Assembly: GCA_027946365.1 (NCBI GenBank) | Contig: JAPEUQ010000016.1 | Coordinates: forward strand, 1 to 64,000 | DNA: 64,000 bases | DNA from: Kalmusia sp. IMI 367209 | Taxonomy: Eukaryota > Ascomycota > Dothideomycetes > Pleosporales > Didymosphaeriaceae | Direction of reading: 5' to 3' | Part shown: positions 1 through 12,894 of the stretch, piece by piece | How the letters are laid out: each line of letters starts with the position of its first letter | Numbering within the stretch: the first letter of the stretch is position 1 | Notes under the pieces: generated by a model | The model's input: only the letters and a program-made list of their open reading frames with translations | What the model was told of the DNA's origin: nothing | Database searches by the model: none | Made by a program: the position numbers and the translations under genes

Positions 1-178
1 TGAGCGAATTAATCAGATTACTATATAAGAAATATATAAAGCCGGATAGGCAGAATTTATAGATTATAAGATCTTCTACTTATAAAACTCTAAGTATTTA
101 GTATTTAGATTATTAGAATCCTTTGGATTGTAATCATTCCATTACTTAAGCTTAACCTAGAGCCTTATATTTATAATA
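1..178 (-). repeat. Partial 3' LTR of copia A1
   Basis: This stretch matches bases 49430-49605 of the left LTR of A2 and most of the right LTR of A2 (56752-56958). It begins about 30 bases inside the LTR, so the true terminus lies outside the window. Confidence 0.85.
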
Positions 179-746
179 TACCCTAGACGAGCTTCGTTAG
201 TATTAGTCTAAGGAGTCTATAATAGTAAGCCTATAATCTAGTGGTAGTAGTAAGCCTATAAGTATATAAAACTCTATTATAATAATTATAATTAGTTATG
301 CCATAAGCTCTTTATTAGTTACCTCTAGTAATTATATACTTTTCTTTAAATACTTCTATACCGCCTCGTATGTAATCACGTAAATGGGTGACTAGGATAA
401 TAAACTTATTATAATTTTATACTCTTACCTTCTCTATTCTCTTTAATCTCTCTTTTAATTATTATATTAGATCTTTATTTTATATTCTTTTAGTTTATTT
501 TATTTTCGCTCACGCTCTTTAAGATTTTAATTATAGTATATAGCTATCTCTAGACTTCTTATTTTATTAATCTTTTATCTAGATAACTTTATAGTAAACG
601 CGAGTCATCCTTATAAGTCTATAGTAATCCTATCCTATTATACTTATTATCTAGTTCTAAGGAAAGGTCTTTATAGTTTCTAAGATTCTTAAGTTAATCT
701 AATCCTTATACCTTATTATACTATTAAAGAGCTCTAAATTAGAAAA

Positions 747-1240
747 ATGGCGAAAATTCCTTTATTAATTAAGAATAAAAGTAATTCTATATAAAAGAAA
801 GGTACTAAGAAGCGCGTTTATAGTACTCCTTATAAAAAGTCTTATTAGGGATATATATAAAACGCGATCTCTAGTTAATCTAATAATATCTATTTTAATC
901 TTATTAATAGTTCTACTTATTATTATGGTTACTCTTTAGATTATAGTTATATTAAAGTATAAGTTTCCTTTTAAGATTATATAGTTTCTTCCGCTAATCA
1001 TCTATTAGCCCTAAGAATCATAAGCACTTACGTAGCTAAATATCTTTAAGCTTATTAAGAGGTTGAACTATAAGTTATTAAATCTCTAGTTTTATTTATT
1101 AGGCTAATAGATCTTAGAATAAGGACGTTGAAACTATATAATCCTATAAAAATTACTTAACTATATTTATTATAGTCTTTCCTTATGAGTTCTAGCTTTT
1201 ATCTAGTAATATTAAAAGCTTTAGTTAGATTAAGATTTCC
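747..1240 (+). pseudogene. Antisense reading frame in the 3' region of copia A1
   Basis: An ATG at 747 opens a plus-strand frame, antisense to the copia pol genes, reading M-A-K-I-P-L-L-I-K-N-K. It continues as a polar, Ser/Tyr/Lys-rich sequence interrupted mainly by TAA/TAG that could be RIP-mutated CAA/CAG. The same frame occurs in A2 from about 50185, where the ATG has become ATA. It lies between RNase H and the 3' LTR, like the longer antisense frame of family B. Its function is unknown. RIP on both strands makes coding potential hard to prove. Confidence 0.35.
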
Positions 1241-4190
1241 TTTACTTCTAAGGACTCCTAGAAAACGTAGCCTGCTATAGTGGAACCCACCGACGAAGTC
1301 GACGCTGCTATCACTGGGAGCATAAATCCACTCTTAATAAAACTAAGGATATAATTATAATTAATGTAAAGATAAGTTAAGTGGAGGAAAGTAATTATAA
1401 AGACTACCTAGTTCTAGTTATTAAAAAGTTATAAGCGTAATCCTACTTCTAACGCTTCAATAAGGCTTATTCTACTATTAAGAAAACTTATAAAATACTT
1501 CTAAGGTTAAGTAAAACGATTCTAGAGGCAGCTTCTCTTCCGACGTAAGGCCAGAGCGATGGAAGAATTTTAGAGTAGTGCATCACGGTTGTTCAGACCG
1601 CCTCTATCATATAGCGACCATCTAGGGCTACGAAATAAATAAGGGGATGCTTATCGACTTTCGACAAATTTAAGACTCCTTTAATAGCCATCTTTAGCAT
1701 AATCTTAGTAACGTTTAAAATCAACGCCTTAGAGTACCGCATTATCGACAGTAGTCTATTAAATCTAATAATTAATTCTATACTCCTAATAATAAGCTTA
1801 TTTGGAATCTTTCTTATTATTTTAGTTAAAGCTACTTTTTAGTAAACCTATTATATAAGTGGCTTTATCGCTTCTAACTATACTCTAAGCTAGAGTGTTC
1901 CTTTTCCATAGTACTTACCATGATCCTATAGTAGTCTTATAGGTATATAGAAGTATAAAGGCCATATATTACTTAATAAGTTCTTAAATCTTTTTAAATA
2001 GTTAAATAAGCTTTCCTCTTCTTTAACTTTAGTTAATAGATTTTTTATACTCTTATAATATTATATTGCCCTTAAGCTACATTAGTAGATAATATTCTAT
2101 AGAGGAGCTTAGCTTCTTTTATAATAATTTAATTATAGTTTCTTTATTAATCTTTCTACTATATAGTAATTAAATCTTATAGATTTAGAAGCTTTATAAA
2201 ATATATAAACTACTATTTTATTAATAGTTTAGTGCCTATCTACTAATATATTACTTATAGATAGATAGAAAACTTTTTAAAAGATCCCTTCACGTACTCT
2301 TATTATAGTCATATATTCTAAATATTAATATAGCGTAGACGTAGTTATACACTCATTTTTTCCTATAATAAGCCTAATTATCTACTTATTATTATAGAAA
2401 ATTCACTATATATCTCTTAAGTCTAAGGTAAGCTTATAAAAGAGGCGCTTTAGAGTTATTACTTCCTTACTTATATACTTTAAAGCTAGAAACTCTACTT
2501 CTATTATAGATATTATTATTATATTTAGTAAACTACTTTCCATAAGATTAGTCCTCTAAATAATATAATAATATATTTATAAGAAAGATCGTCTAGTCTC
2601 TAGATTATCTATAAATAAGATATCTTTATAAATTAGTAGATTAGGGTTATTATACCCTCTATATTAAATGGATTTCTAGTGTATTCTATATAGAAAAGTA
2701 ATTATATAATCTACTATTATAAGGTATTCTAGGCCTAGATTTATAAGAAAGTATAAGAGTTTTAATACTATAAAAGTAACGTCTAGTCATATTATAATTA
2801 CTATATAAAGTACTAATCTAATATATTCTTAATAAATCTTAATATCTCTCTTTATTACTTTCCTAGAATATTTTCCAAGCTCTTCTAATAGTAAGGGTAT
2901 AGCTAAAAAGCTTCTATTAGTATCTAATTTAAACGTTTTATAATCTTATTAATATAGATATTATATATTAGGGTAATCATCCTATATTCTCAATCTCTTA
3001 TAACGCGCACCCCTAAAAACTACTTAATAGATCCTTATTACTCTATCTTATATTTTTCTATAATCTAATCCTATATTACTTAAGCTTCTTACTTATATCT
3101 TTTTTAAAAATAAGAAGAATATTATTTATATAGAAGATTACTAAAATCCTTCGTTCCTTATTAAAGAATAAGTATAGTTCTTTTTTAATACGCTAAGCCT
3201 TCTAGCTTTAAGTATACCTAAGAACTCCTCATACTAAAGGAGTAGTAAATCTCTTAAGCTATATAGAGCTTTATTAAGTTTTATATATTTTCTAGCTTTC
3301 TTAAAACTATCTAGAGCTTATAAAGTACTAGATTTTCTACTATAATATAGATATTTAGAAATACATCTACTATATTATACTAAAGAATCTCTAGATTAAA
3401 TTCTATTATAATTACTATAGCTATTCTAAAAGAATAGGCTGCTAGAGTAGCTACGTATATTAAACTAAGTATATCTTTCTTTTAAAATCTCCTCTTATAA
3501 CGATATAAGCTTTATACTTAAAAAGTATCTATTTTAATTATATTTATATATCTAAATCTATTTTAGTAGAAGTAGATATTTAGAAACTTCATCTTATTAA
3601 ATTTCTAATTATATCCTTTCTTTTAAAGTATGTTAATTTCTTTATAAAGGCTTATTTAAAAGCTTCTTAAGTAGATATATACTTAACTACTTCTAATTTA
3701 AGGGTTCTTTTGGAAGCTTATTTTTATATAGATAAATAGGAGGTACCGCCAACTATAGCTTTAAGAGCATAGTTAACTCTATAACTAAGTTAATTATAAT
3801 AAAGGGTTATTACTCATCCTAGACCTTTATTATTCTAGGAAAGAATATATTTATAAAGTTTTACTAAGGATCGTTAGATAGATCTATAATTAGTATATAA
3901 ATACTTTAGTTTATCTTACCTAACTAATTACTAGATCTAGATCTTCTACTCCTCTATTATCTAAGTAATAAGTATCTATATACTTAATTATCTATAGAAG
4001 TATTTCCCTATAGTCTTATATTTATATAAGTAGTATAATTACTAACGCGCCTTTATCTTTAGTATACTAATGGGTTTACTACTTTATCTAGGACTATAGG
4101 ATCTTCTAATCTAGTTTAAGAGATAGACGTTAAGCTCTTAGGCTTATATTAAGGGGTATCTTTACTCTCTGGGAGCAGCGTTCCAGTCCT

Positions 4191-4414
4191 TATAAGGTCT
4201 AGTTATAGACAATAGTATATACTTCACACTAGGATTAATAGTAAAGGATGACTCTAGTTATATTAAGTAAATAATACTTAACTTCCCTAAAGAAGTATAT
4301 ATAGTATAGATTTTACGCAGCTCGTTCAGCTTAGCTTCCTTAGCATACTAGACCCTATTAATTCTAGTATAATATACCTTAATACTATAATAACTTTATA
4401 ATATCCTTATTATA
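4191..4414 (-). repeat. 3' LTR of gypsy D1
   Basis: This 224-bp stretch is nearly collinear with 12674-12894 and 59864-60084. Its right boundary reads CCTTATTATA, the RIP form of CCTTATTACA, and its left boundary reads TATAAGGTCTAG. On the minus strand it runs TG(TA)...TA(CA), as expected of an LTR. Confidence 0.88.
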
Positions 4415-4839
4415 AGAATCTCCCCTCTAGCTATAGTCCCTTATAGCTGTTATAGCACTTAATAAAAACCTCACTCTATAGGAAAGAAAAAGAGTGTTTA
4501 TAGTATTAACGTTTCCCATACGTACTATAGATACGTAGTATATATATACGGTATTTATAATAGATATAGTATACGCGTTATTATACTAAGATTCTATACC
4601 TTCCATTTTTAGATCTTACCTACGTAGCGGTAAGTCTATAATATAAATAAATAATTTCTTTTATTTTAATCTTATTATAATACTATATTAATCTTCTTAT
4701 TTTAATACTATATATATACTACTTTAGCGTATATAAAGCGTATATGATTTACTTATCCTAAATTAATTATTATAGTCCATTACCTACTTCCTAAGTATAT
4801 TAAGAAGACTATACTATATAATATATACGATTTCGCGTA

Positions 4840-5660
4840 GAGTACTACTACTAAGCGTACTAATCAAGTCACTCTTATTATAACTTATATGTATTATATA
4901 TAGAGTCTAGTTAAGCTACTAGGTAATTATAAGAAATCTAAGAAGCGCTATTATGAGTATTATAAGAATAGTAATTAGGTAACTATATCTTAGTAAATTA
5001 TATAGATCGTGCGTTATATATACGCCTTAGCTAATATTTATAGGTACTAGTAGTAATAAATAATTATTTAAATTATCTTTATAAGCTTTATAACTAGTAC
5101 CGCATCGCTATTACTAATATCCTAGCTATAGCTACTTATAGGACCAATCCAGAGATCTAGACTTAAGGTATAAAATTTACACAGGCCTAGAAATAGTTTA
5201 ACTTAGAGCTAGTAAATCATAGGCGCGTTATAGTATATTCTAGAACTCTAATAGGTTTAACTACCTAAGTTCCTACTATAAGTCTTTAATTTTTCAGCCT
5301 AATTCTTTAGAAGTAGCGCTATATCACTACTACCCTTAAGACTCTAGTAAGTCTTATTTCTATTATATAAAGATTAGTATATTCACATCTTAAATATACT
5401 TAAAGCGTATACTAATATCTTTTTAAACTAATATCTTAGTCTAGGCCCTTTAGGCTACTTAGGTAGAGGATAGTGGCTAAGGTGACTCCGACGACAGCGA
5501 TAACGATAGTAAGATTAATTTACTTAAATAATTAATTAAGGAGATGATTATAGATATGATTAATAAGGTGACGGTTAATAATAATAGTAATAATAAGTAA
5601 GACGCTTAGCGTATATAGGGCGTGGATCCTAGTAAAGCTTATCTTCCTCTTTTCTACCTT
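4840..5660 (+). pseudogene. Possible antisense frame in the 3' region of gypsy D1
   Basis: Between the integrase and the 3' LTR of D1 the plus strand, antisense to pol, gives a frame with few stops other than TAA/TAG. It includes the acidic run E-D-S-G-x-G-D-S-D-D-S-D-N-D near 5466-5510 and an I-N-L-L-K-x-L-I-K-E-M-I stretch just after. D2 is truncated before this region, so the two D copies cannot be compared. It may be an accessory antisense frame, an unrelated captured fragment, or chance. I do not recognise it. Confidence 0.25.
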
Positions 5661-8280
5661 CTAGTATTTATATTTTAAGTAGATACCCTATAGATCGTAT
5701 AGTCCCTAAATAATCCTATTTAATAGTTATACCTTATATATACCTTTTATACTCTTAACTTCTTTCTTACGGGTGAAGATCCTTTCCCTATTTAAAAGTC
5801 TATACTAGTTCATCTATATTTTAAAATCTAATTCTAGAGTCTAGATATTCTAAGATTTATTATAGTTTTTCTAATAGAATAGATATTATTATTATTCTTT
5901 TTTATCCTTCTTACTAGGATTTTTCTACTTTCTAGATTTCTTCTCCTTTAGGTATAACCTCTAGCGGTAGGGTATTATCTTCTTATCCTTACTTTAACTT
6001 TTAACGTTTAAGGAGTAAAATATAGAAGACGTTATAAATATAATAGTTAGATAGAAGGGAGTAAGTAATATACCTACATTCTAACTATATCTTATACTTA
6101 AAAGGTTTAATAAACTTACTAGAAAGCTTTTTACTAAGTTAATAGAATATATAAATATATTTTATACTTAGTAATACTAGGTTTTTTAGCGGAAGGACTC
6201 TAGTTTATACTTCTTATTATAGTACTAACTCTAATACTCTTAAACTATTTAGAGGTATTCTATAAGTAATACTCTTATATTATATATATATTTTACTTTA
6301 TTAACTATATCTAGTATTTCCTCTTGCCTACTATCCGTAGGAGACGTTATAAGGATAGGGTACTTTCTATATATAGCGTAGAATGGCGTTATCTTTATAG
6401 ATTCGTGTATAGAGTTATTATAAGCAAATTAAGCTATTAATAGTAATATAATCTAGTTCTCTTATAAAGTTAATATAAATATCTATAGATACTATTCTAA
6501 GGTCTAATTCTAGTATTCTATTTACCTATCTATTTATGGGTAGAAGATGATGCTTAACCTACGCTTTATCTATAGTTAGTAGTATATTTCTATCTAAAAT
6601 ATAGAGGTAAAGATAGATCCTCTATCTAATATAATACCTTTCTATATACTAAACTTTAGGATAACCTTCTTAAAGTAGGTATTAGTAAATTATCTTACAT
6701 CCTATAACTTTAGTGCTAGGATATAGATAGCTATCTTAAAGAAGTAGTATATAATTACTAGAATTATATTAAAGATATAGCCTATATAATCCTTAATTAG
6801 AGATAATTCTATAATAAAGTCTAGTAAGACTTCCTTAAAGATATCCCTAGAACTAGTAAAGATACTAGCTTATTATATTTATTATACCTTAGAGCTTTAC
6901 TCCTTTAGTAAATAGTATATATTCTTATATACTTCTAAACGTCTTAATTTATACTAGGCTAATAGTAGATTCTCTTAATAAGCTTAAGTATTTTATATAT
7001 ATTAAAATAATCTACTATATATATTATAGTTCTGAAATAAAATCTCTTATCTAATAACTAGTTTATTTAAAATATATAATCTATTATTATATCTTAGACT
7101 TCCTTTTTATTAAGGCGCTAAACGTATATCTTTCTATATTTTTAAATACTATCTCACTCGCTAAGCGGGTAATATACTTAATAGTAAAGATATTCTCTAC
7201 TAAAGCTATTTTATTTTAATAAATAGATTAGATTCTACTATTATAGGTTCACTGCTAACCAATACTCTAGCTAGTAAACGTAGTATATATAACGTATATA
7301 CTATAGTACTAGTAGTAGGGCCCTTCTTAGATTTATAGATATTAGTTATATATATTTTATATACGTCTAATAAGCTAAGTTTATTTATAGATCCTCTCAC
7401 TCTACTATATTTATCCCTTAATAGTAACTTATTCTGCAGGGTAGATAATAAATAGGTTAGTAATAGATTCTTCTATATATAATCTATCCTTCTTAATAAC
7501 CTATCCGCAGGATTTGTTTTTCCTAGGTGGTATTCCACCTTAAAATTAAAAGCTACTAGGTATATTATCTAACGTGCTTATTATAGGCTAATAGCCTCTA
7601 TATAGCGTATACTGCGTAGGTTATTATAGTCACTTAGTACCTAAATAGTATACTATATACTATCTAAATAATATCTCTACTATTTAAAATAGTAGATAAT
7701 AGTAAAAAACTTAAGGTTATAAACTTTATAATTAAGCTCTACGGCTTAAAGTTTTCTTAAAGTAAAAGTAACTAGATACCATTTCTAATCTTTAAATAGT
7801 TATAATAGAATGTTAGAGATTATAAAAGTAGATATATCTATCTCTAATTAAATAGTAAGCGTAGGTTAAAAGTAGTATAAAATAGATATACTTAAAAAAG
7901 TACTCTTTAAGAAATCTTTTAAAGATACTCTCAACTTTTATATTTTACTAGAATTCTTATTCTTTCTTTAGTAGATTTAATAGGAGCGGTTTCTTTTATA
8001 TAATCTTTAATAAAATATTAATAAAAATTTATAAATTCTAGAAACGACTAGAGTTCTTTAATATTTATTAACTATAGTTATTTAGTTATTATCTCCGTGC
8101 ACGTAGGATCCGCGCAGATACCTTACGTACTAATAATAAAGTTAAGGAAATATATATTACCTAAGGCGAATGTATACTTCCCTAAATTAATAAAAGCTTA
8201 GCTTTTCGCAATAATTTAAGTATAGAGTATATAGTATACTAGTAAAATATAATATCTTTACTATAAATCAGTGTTGCAAA

Positions 8281-8455
8281 ATTTAGTAATTAAATATTAC
8301 TTAGTATTACTTAGTATTACTAAATAGTATTACTAAGTAAATACTAATTACTAATTACTAATTACTAAATTCTTAATTACTAATTACTAAAACTAATTAC
8401 TAAATGAAAATTTAGTAATTATATATAATACTAAATTACTAAATTAGTAATTAAG
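8281..8455. repeat. Subterminal TAATTACTA motif cluster of hAT-1 (left end)
   Basis: Overlapping copies of ACTAATTACTA and its palindromic partner TTAGTAATTA fill this stretch. Matching clusters occur at 10190-10370, 45670-45850 and 58920-59095, always just inside hAT ends. In hAT elements, subterminal repeats of this type usually bind transposase; that role is inferred here. Confidence 0.7.
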
Positions 8456-10189
8456 TCTAGGAATTTGAGAATTATTAGGTTTCTTTCTTTATAATTATTA
8501 TAGTATAGTACTATCTTTCTCGACTATAAAGTTTATAGCTTATAATTATAAAGTCTAGTTGAAAATAATTAAAAGAAGTTTTTAGATTATTCTATTTATC
8601 TTTTCTAAATATATTTACTAGGATTATACTTTTAATAAGTTAATACTTATTATTATTACTATATTTAGTAGAAATATTATAAATAATAGAGTAATAAGAT
8701 AGATTTCTATTATAAAGTTCTAAGAGGCTAAGATTTTTAATAAAAAGTATAGTTTATAAATAGATTCTATAATAATATACTATATCTAAAATATAGATAT
8801 TATAGAGTACTTTTATATAGTTTAAATATAATTTAAATTATAGTACTTACTTATTTAGATATTAAGTTATTTTAATTTTAAAACTACTACTTTTATAGAT
8901 AACTCTAAAGGGACATAGAATACTTTTATAAAAAGTATATACTAAAACTAGTACTATAAATAAAATAATAAATCTATTTTATATATCTAAAATAGTACTT
9001 TAGATTAAGCTATAATCTATTAAATTAGTATAATAGTATAACTAGTTAGCTAGAAACTTAATATAATTAAAAGACTACTTTAGTATCTTTTAAAGGCTAC
9101 TTTAAGACACTTTCTAAAATATATCGAAAACTATTAACTAAAAGTCGTAATTCGATTACTAAACGTACGCTAGTAGATAGAAAATAATAAGATTCTTAAC
9201 GCGACTTATATTATATAAAATTATAATAATTACCTAATTAGCCTACTATTTTCTTTTATTATTTTTATTATTTTTACTATTTTTATTATGTTAACTTCTT
9301 TTCTCTATTTTTCTTTTTCTTTTTACTTTTTTACTTTTTTTTTTTAAAATTAATCATTCCCTGGATTGTAACGTTGGGTAAAATTTAAACTTTTTTAAAA
9401 AATTATTTTTACTTATCTAATTCAGTAATTACTATAATTTTTATATAATATAATTATACTAAGAACTATATTTAATATCACCTACTAGTATATTTTTACT
9501 AATTAAATTAATACTTCTAGTTAGTAGTTTTCGATTATTTTTAAAAAGTATCTTAAAGTAGTCTTTAGAAGATATATACTTAGGATAGTCTTTTAATTAT
9601 ATTGAGTTTCTAGCTAACTAGTTATACTATTATACTAATTCTAATAGATTATAGCTTAATCTAAAGTACTATTTTAGATATATAAAATAGATTTATTATT
9701 TTATTTATAATACTAGTTTTAGTATATACTTTTTATAAAACTATTCTACGTCCTTTAGAGTTATTTATAAAAGTAGTAGTTTTAAAAAATTAAAATAACT
9801 TAATATCTAAATAGTAAGTACTATAATTTAAATTATATTTAAACTATATAAAGGTATTCTATAATATCTATATTTTAGATATTATATACTATTTTAATTA
9901 CTATTCATATAGTATATTTTTATTAAATCTTATACTACTTTACTATTTATAGTAATAGATTAACTTATATATACTATATAATACTAGTATAGCTAAAATA
10001 TAAAGTAATTTTATTTATATACTAGACGTTTTAGATTATAGTATAAAAACTCTTTATATAATTAGATAATTAATATATTTTATTATAATAAGCTAGGTTT
10101 TTTATATATATTATATAACTTTTATAGTCAATAAAGATAGTACTATAATTTAAAAATTTATAAAAAAACCTAATTATCTTAATATTTTT

Positions 10190-10370
10190 AGTCTTAATTA
10201 CTAATTTAGTAATTTAGTAATTACTATATAATTAAGATAATTACTAATTACTAATTACTAATTATATTTTAAAAAATTTTAATTACTAATTACTAACACT
10301 AATTATATTTTAAGATTTAGTAATTAAGTTAGTAATTATCTTAATTATATAGTAATTACTATATATTTGT
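10190..10370. repeat. Subterminal TAATTACTA motif cluster of hAT-1 (right end)
   Basis: This mirrors the left-end cluster, with repeated TTAGTAATTA and ACTAATTACTA. It is nearly identical to 58920-59095 in hAT-2. Confidence 0.7.
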
Positions 10371-12673
10371 AACTATACTGCTATAAATATAGATAAGTAT
10401 ATCATCTAGGTATATAATATATATATAGTCTAGATACTACACTAGTGCCTTATTAATATATACCTAAAACTCATGGGTATATTTATTAACCTAAAAGATA
10501 TAACTAGGTATTTAAAATAATTATATTAAGTTTAGAATACCGTTTTCCATTTATCCTACCTAAATCTAAATCCTATAGTAGGTATTAGAGGTTTAAGGTC
10601 GTGTAGTAATATACGCTTAATAGGCGATTAAGTATCTCTCTAACTAAGAGGAATATATAATAATCCTTAATAGTAATAGCGTTAAGTCTCTTATAGTTAA
10701 TATAAAGTTATAACGTTCTATCCTTCTTTTAGAATAAATAAAATTAGTACTCTAATGGGGCTAGTACTATACCTAATCTACCCCTTTTTAAGAGTATTTT
10801 CTAAGTACTCTTAGAGCACTTAAAGCTTACGTACTAAAAGGTTATATAAAGATCTATAGGGAGGTTCCTTCCCCTCTATAATAGGGATTACATAGTTAGA
10901 TTCTTTAAATTTTAGAAGAGTAGATACTACTTCCTTATTAAATATATTACTATATTTATATAATACGTCTGAGAGGCTTAGTACTTACGCTATATATGCT
11001 TTATTAATATAAGTAAGACCTCTAAGCTTATACTAGTAGTCTATAAAACTCCTAAAAGGAATAGATTAAAGCTAGTTTACTTAATTTCCTTTTTAAAGTT
11101 TTATATAGTAATAAATTATATAGTAGCTTTAGTATAACCCTAATACTATATTTAAGCACTATAACTAAGATGGATATCTCCTTCTTTATAAGAATAGATT
11201 TCTTAGTAAGAGAGGAATCTCTTCTTTATTAACGCTATAGACTATTATTATTATATAGTATTAAACACCCGTGTCGTCTATTAGACGCACCTAGAGCGTA
11301 TAAATAGCGTAGATACTCTAATATTAGACTCTAATCTATTTTAGTTTTAGAAGCTTAGCTTCTTTAATAGGTTATAAGTCTATTTCTATAGCGATCCTTT
11401 AGCTAATTAGACTAATATTAATTTATAAATTAAGAATAGTTTAAAATTATTATTCTAGGCCTATATCTTTAGCTACGCTATTATACATATACTTTATGCC
11501 CGGTAGAATATATATTAGTAGGTGTCTTACTATCCCTAGGTTATTAGTAAGGCTTAATCTTTTCCCACCTTATTAATTTATATAGAGATTTAATTTAGGT
11601 TACTACTCTAGTATTTATTTACGTAGTAGCCGACCTTATTATATTTATAGTATATAATGTTTTTTTTTATTATTATAAGATCTATCTCTATTATTAAATA
11701 TTTACTAATTTAGTATAGCCTCTTTATATTTTACCTTTAATACATAGCGGCTATAGTATTTCTATACTAGTAGTATATAGTATAGATTCCGCTTAAGTAT
11801 AGAGCCTAATATAATAAGGTCTTCTCTTATAATAGATACTTAATAATAGTTAGTAATTACCCTTTATAGCTTAGGTCTTAATTTTAGAAAAAGGTGTTAT
11901 ACCCTTTATTCCTCAGTATAGGGTGTAAGTTAATCTTTAATAATATTAAGGTAGATTATAAAAGAATAGACTATTTAGTCCTTCTACTATATAGCTTAAG
12001 TATATATTATAGCTACTTCTAAACTACGATTCACTAGATTAAAAATAAGTTAAATATATACTACTTAAAGTATTTCTAGGTAGGTATCTTTCCTTTAGCC
12101 TTAAAGGTACGTTTATAATATATATACTATAACTCTTTAAGGTTATCTCCTAGGTACTATATCGCCTAAATAACTTTATCTACATCTAGTAAGAATTCTT
12201 ATGGTAGAAGGCAAGAAATACTACCTTATATAAATAAAAGAATTTATAATATTCTTTTAAATTTTATCCTTATATTTAGCTAGGTCTTTTAGTTTAAGCG
12301 TATATTTATTACGTGTTACTAAAAGCGTTTTAGATATATTTTACTTATATATATTAGTACTTTAGACTTTAGCCTCCTTAATAGAAGTAGTTAGGCTAGG
12401 GGTTTAATTTAAATTTTTAAGTTCTATAATTTTAGCCTTAAGGGCGCGTAGTTATTATAGGGCGTGAAGTTTATCGCGCCTCTTCTCTATAGTTAAGATA
12501 CGCTCTTCTAGCGTTAAAGGTGGGCTAGATTACGCATAGGTTATTTCTCTTCTAGGTATTAAATAGGTGCGTCTTCGTTATCCTAAAAGGTTATAAATAA
12601 AATTTATCTTTTATTTATTATTTATATAACTTTTAGAGCCATCCTTAGACTATTATAATAAAAAGTATTATTA

Positions 12674-12894
12674 TATAAGGTCTAGTTATAGATAATAGTA
12701 TATACTTCACACTAGGATTAATAGTAAAGGATGACTCTAGTTATATTAAGTAAATAATACTTAACGTTCTAAAATAAGTATATAGTATAGGTTTTACGCA
12801 GCTCATTCGCTTAGCTTTCTTAGCGCACTAGACTCTATTAATCCTAGCGCGATGTGCCTCAACACTATAGTAACTTTATAATATCCTTATTACA
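12674..12894 (-). repeat. 5' LTR of gypsy D1
   Basis: This 221-bp stretch is collinear with 4191-4414 and 59864-60084. The outer (right) end is CCTTATTACA, so the LTR starts TGTAATAAGG on the minus strand. It still has unmutated CA/TG sites (for example GATGTGCCTCAACAC near 12851-12865), so it is less RIP-damaged than the other copies. Confidence 0.88.

Larger units (their letters stand above)
1..4190 (-). mobile_element. Ty1/copia retrotransposon A1, truncated and RIP-mutated
   Basis: This is a minus-strand copia copy whose 3' LTR starts before the window. Position 1 matches position 49430 inside the LTR of copy A2, and the two copies stay collinear to about 4190. The LTR remnant is 1-178. 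Read on the minus strand, about 3108-3140 gives the copia reverse transcriptase core V-I-F-Y-I-N-N-I-L-L, where a family member would have Y-V-D-D. Frames are broken throughout by TAA/TAG, as RIP predicts. The 5' half (gag, protease, most of integrase and the 5' LTR, present in A2 at about 53630-56958) is missing. The D1 LTR begins abruptly at 4191. Two internal stretches (about 1262-1320 and 1520-1740) do not match A2 and are less AT-rich. The family assignment is firm; subdomain edges are approximate. Confidence 0.85.
8269..10380. mobile_element. hAT-1: short deleted hAT transposon
   Basis: This element is flanked by a perfect 8-bp TSD, CTATAAAT, at 8261-8268 and 10381-10388. The left end is CAGTGTTGCAAA. 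The right end in reverse complement is CAGTATAGTTACAAA, a mutated inverted copy. Eight-bp duplications and CAG-type termini are typical of hAT elements. D2 has the empty site with one CTATAAAT near 44136. The first ~970 bp match the left end of hAT-2 (45660 to about 46640), and the rest from about 9245 matches its right end (about 57970-59105). The 3.8 kb between, including the transposase, is gone. It is therefore a non-autonomous deletion derivative of hAT-2. Both ends carry clustered TAATTACTA motifs. Confidence 0.92.
6540..10800 (-). pseudogene. Degraded gypsy D1 pol (RT, RNase H, integrase)
   Basis: This is the polyprotein remnant of D1, which would supply reverse transcriptase, RNase H and integrase for cytoplasmic replication and genomic integration. 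On the minus strand, the RT start resembles A-P-L-x-S-x-I-L-F with K-K-D at about 10720-10770. L-N-A-I-T-I-K-D and Y-L-D-D-I-L-I-Y follow. The integrase catalytic region is at about 6600-6840. hAT-1 (8269-10380) interrupts it between the RT catalytic box and the downstream part. Stops and frame slips are too dense for expression. Region 42416-45659 is the sister copy in D2, where the box reads Y-L-D-N. Confidence 0.8.
4191..12894 (-). mobile_element. Ty3/gypsy retrotransposon D1 with both LTRs, containing hAT-1
   Basis: The LTRs are at 4191-4414 (3') and 12674-12894 (5'). On the minus strand they begin TGTAATAAGG or its RIP product TATAATAAGG. A purine-rich tract (GAGGGGAGA on the minus strand, about 4417-4430) precedes the 3' LTR, as expected of a polypurine tract. 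Pol motifs are readable on the minus strand. Reverse transcriptase has L-N-A-I-T-I-K-D at about 10661-10685 and the intact catalytic box Y-L-D-D-I-L-I-Y at about 10395-10420. The integrase core has D-F-I-I-E-L and I-L-V-I-I at about 6700-6830. A 2.1-kb hAT element splits the element next to the YLDD box. Flanks do not form a convincing TSD: the left flank is family A and the right flank is element C. Confidence 0.9.

Noticed and set aside
7206..7400. 64-codon open frame on the minus strand
   Set aside because: It lies inside the degraded pol of gypsy D1. It is a chance open stretch between RIP stops with no recognisable motif of its own, and I include it only as part of the D1 pol remnant.
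8281..8455. CRISPR-like array from repeated TAATTACTA units
   Set aside because: Units overlap without unique spacers, lie symmetrically inside hAT ends, and the host is a eukaryote.
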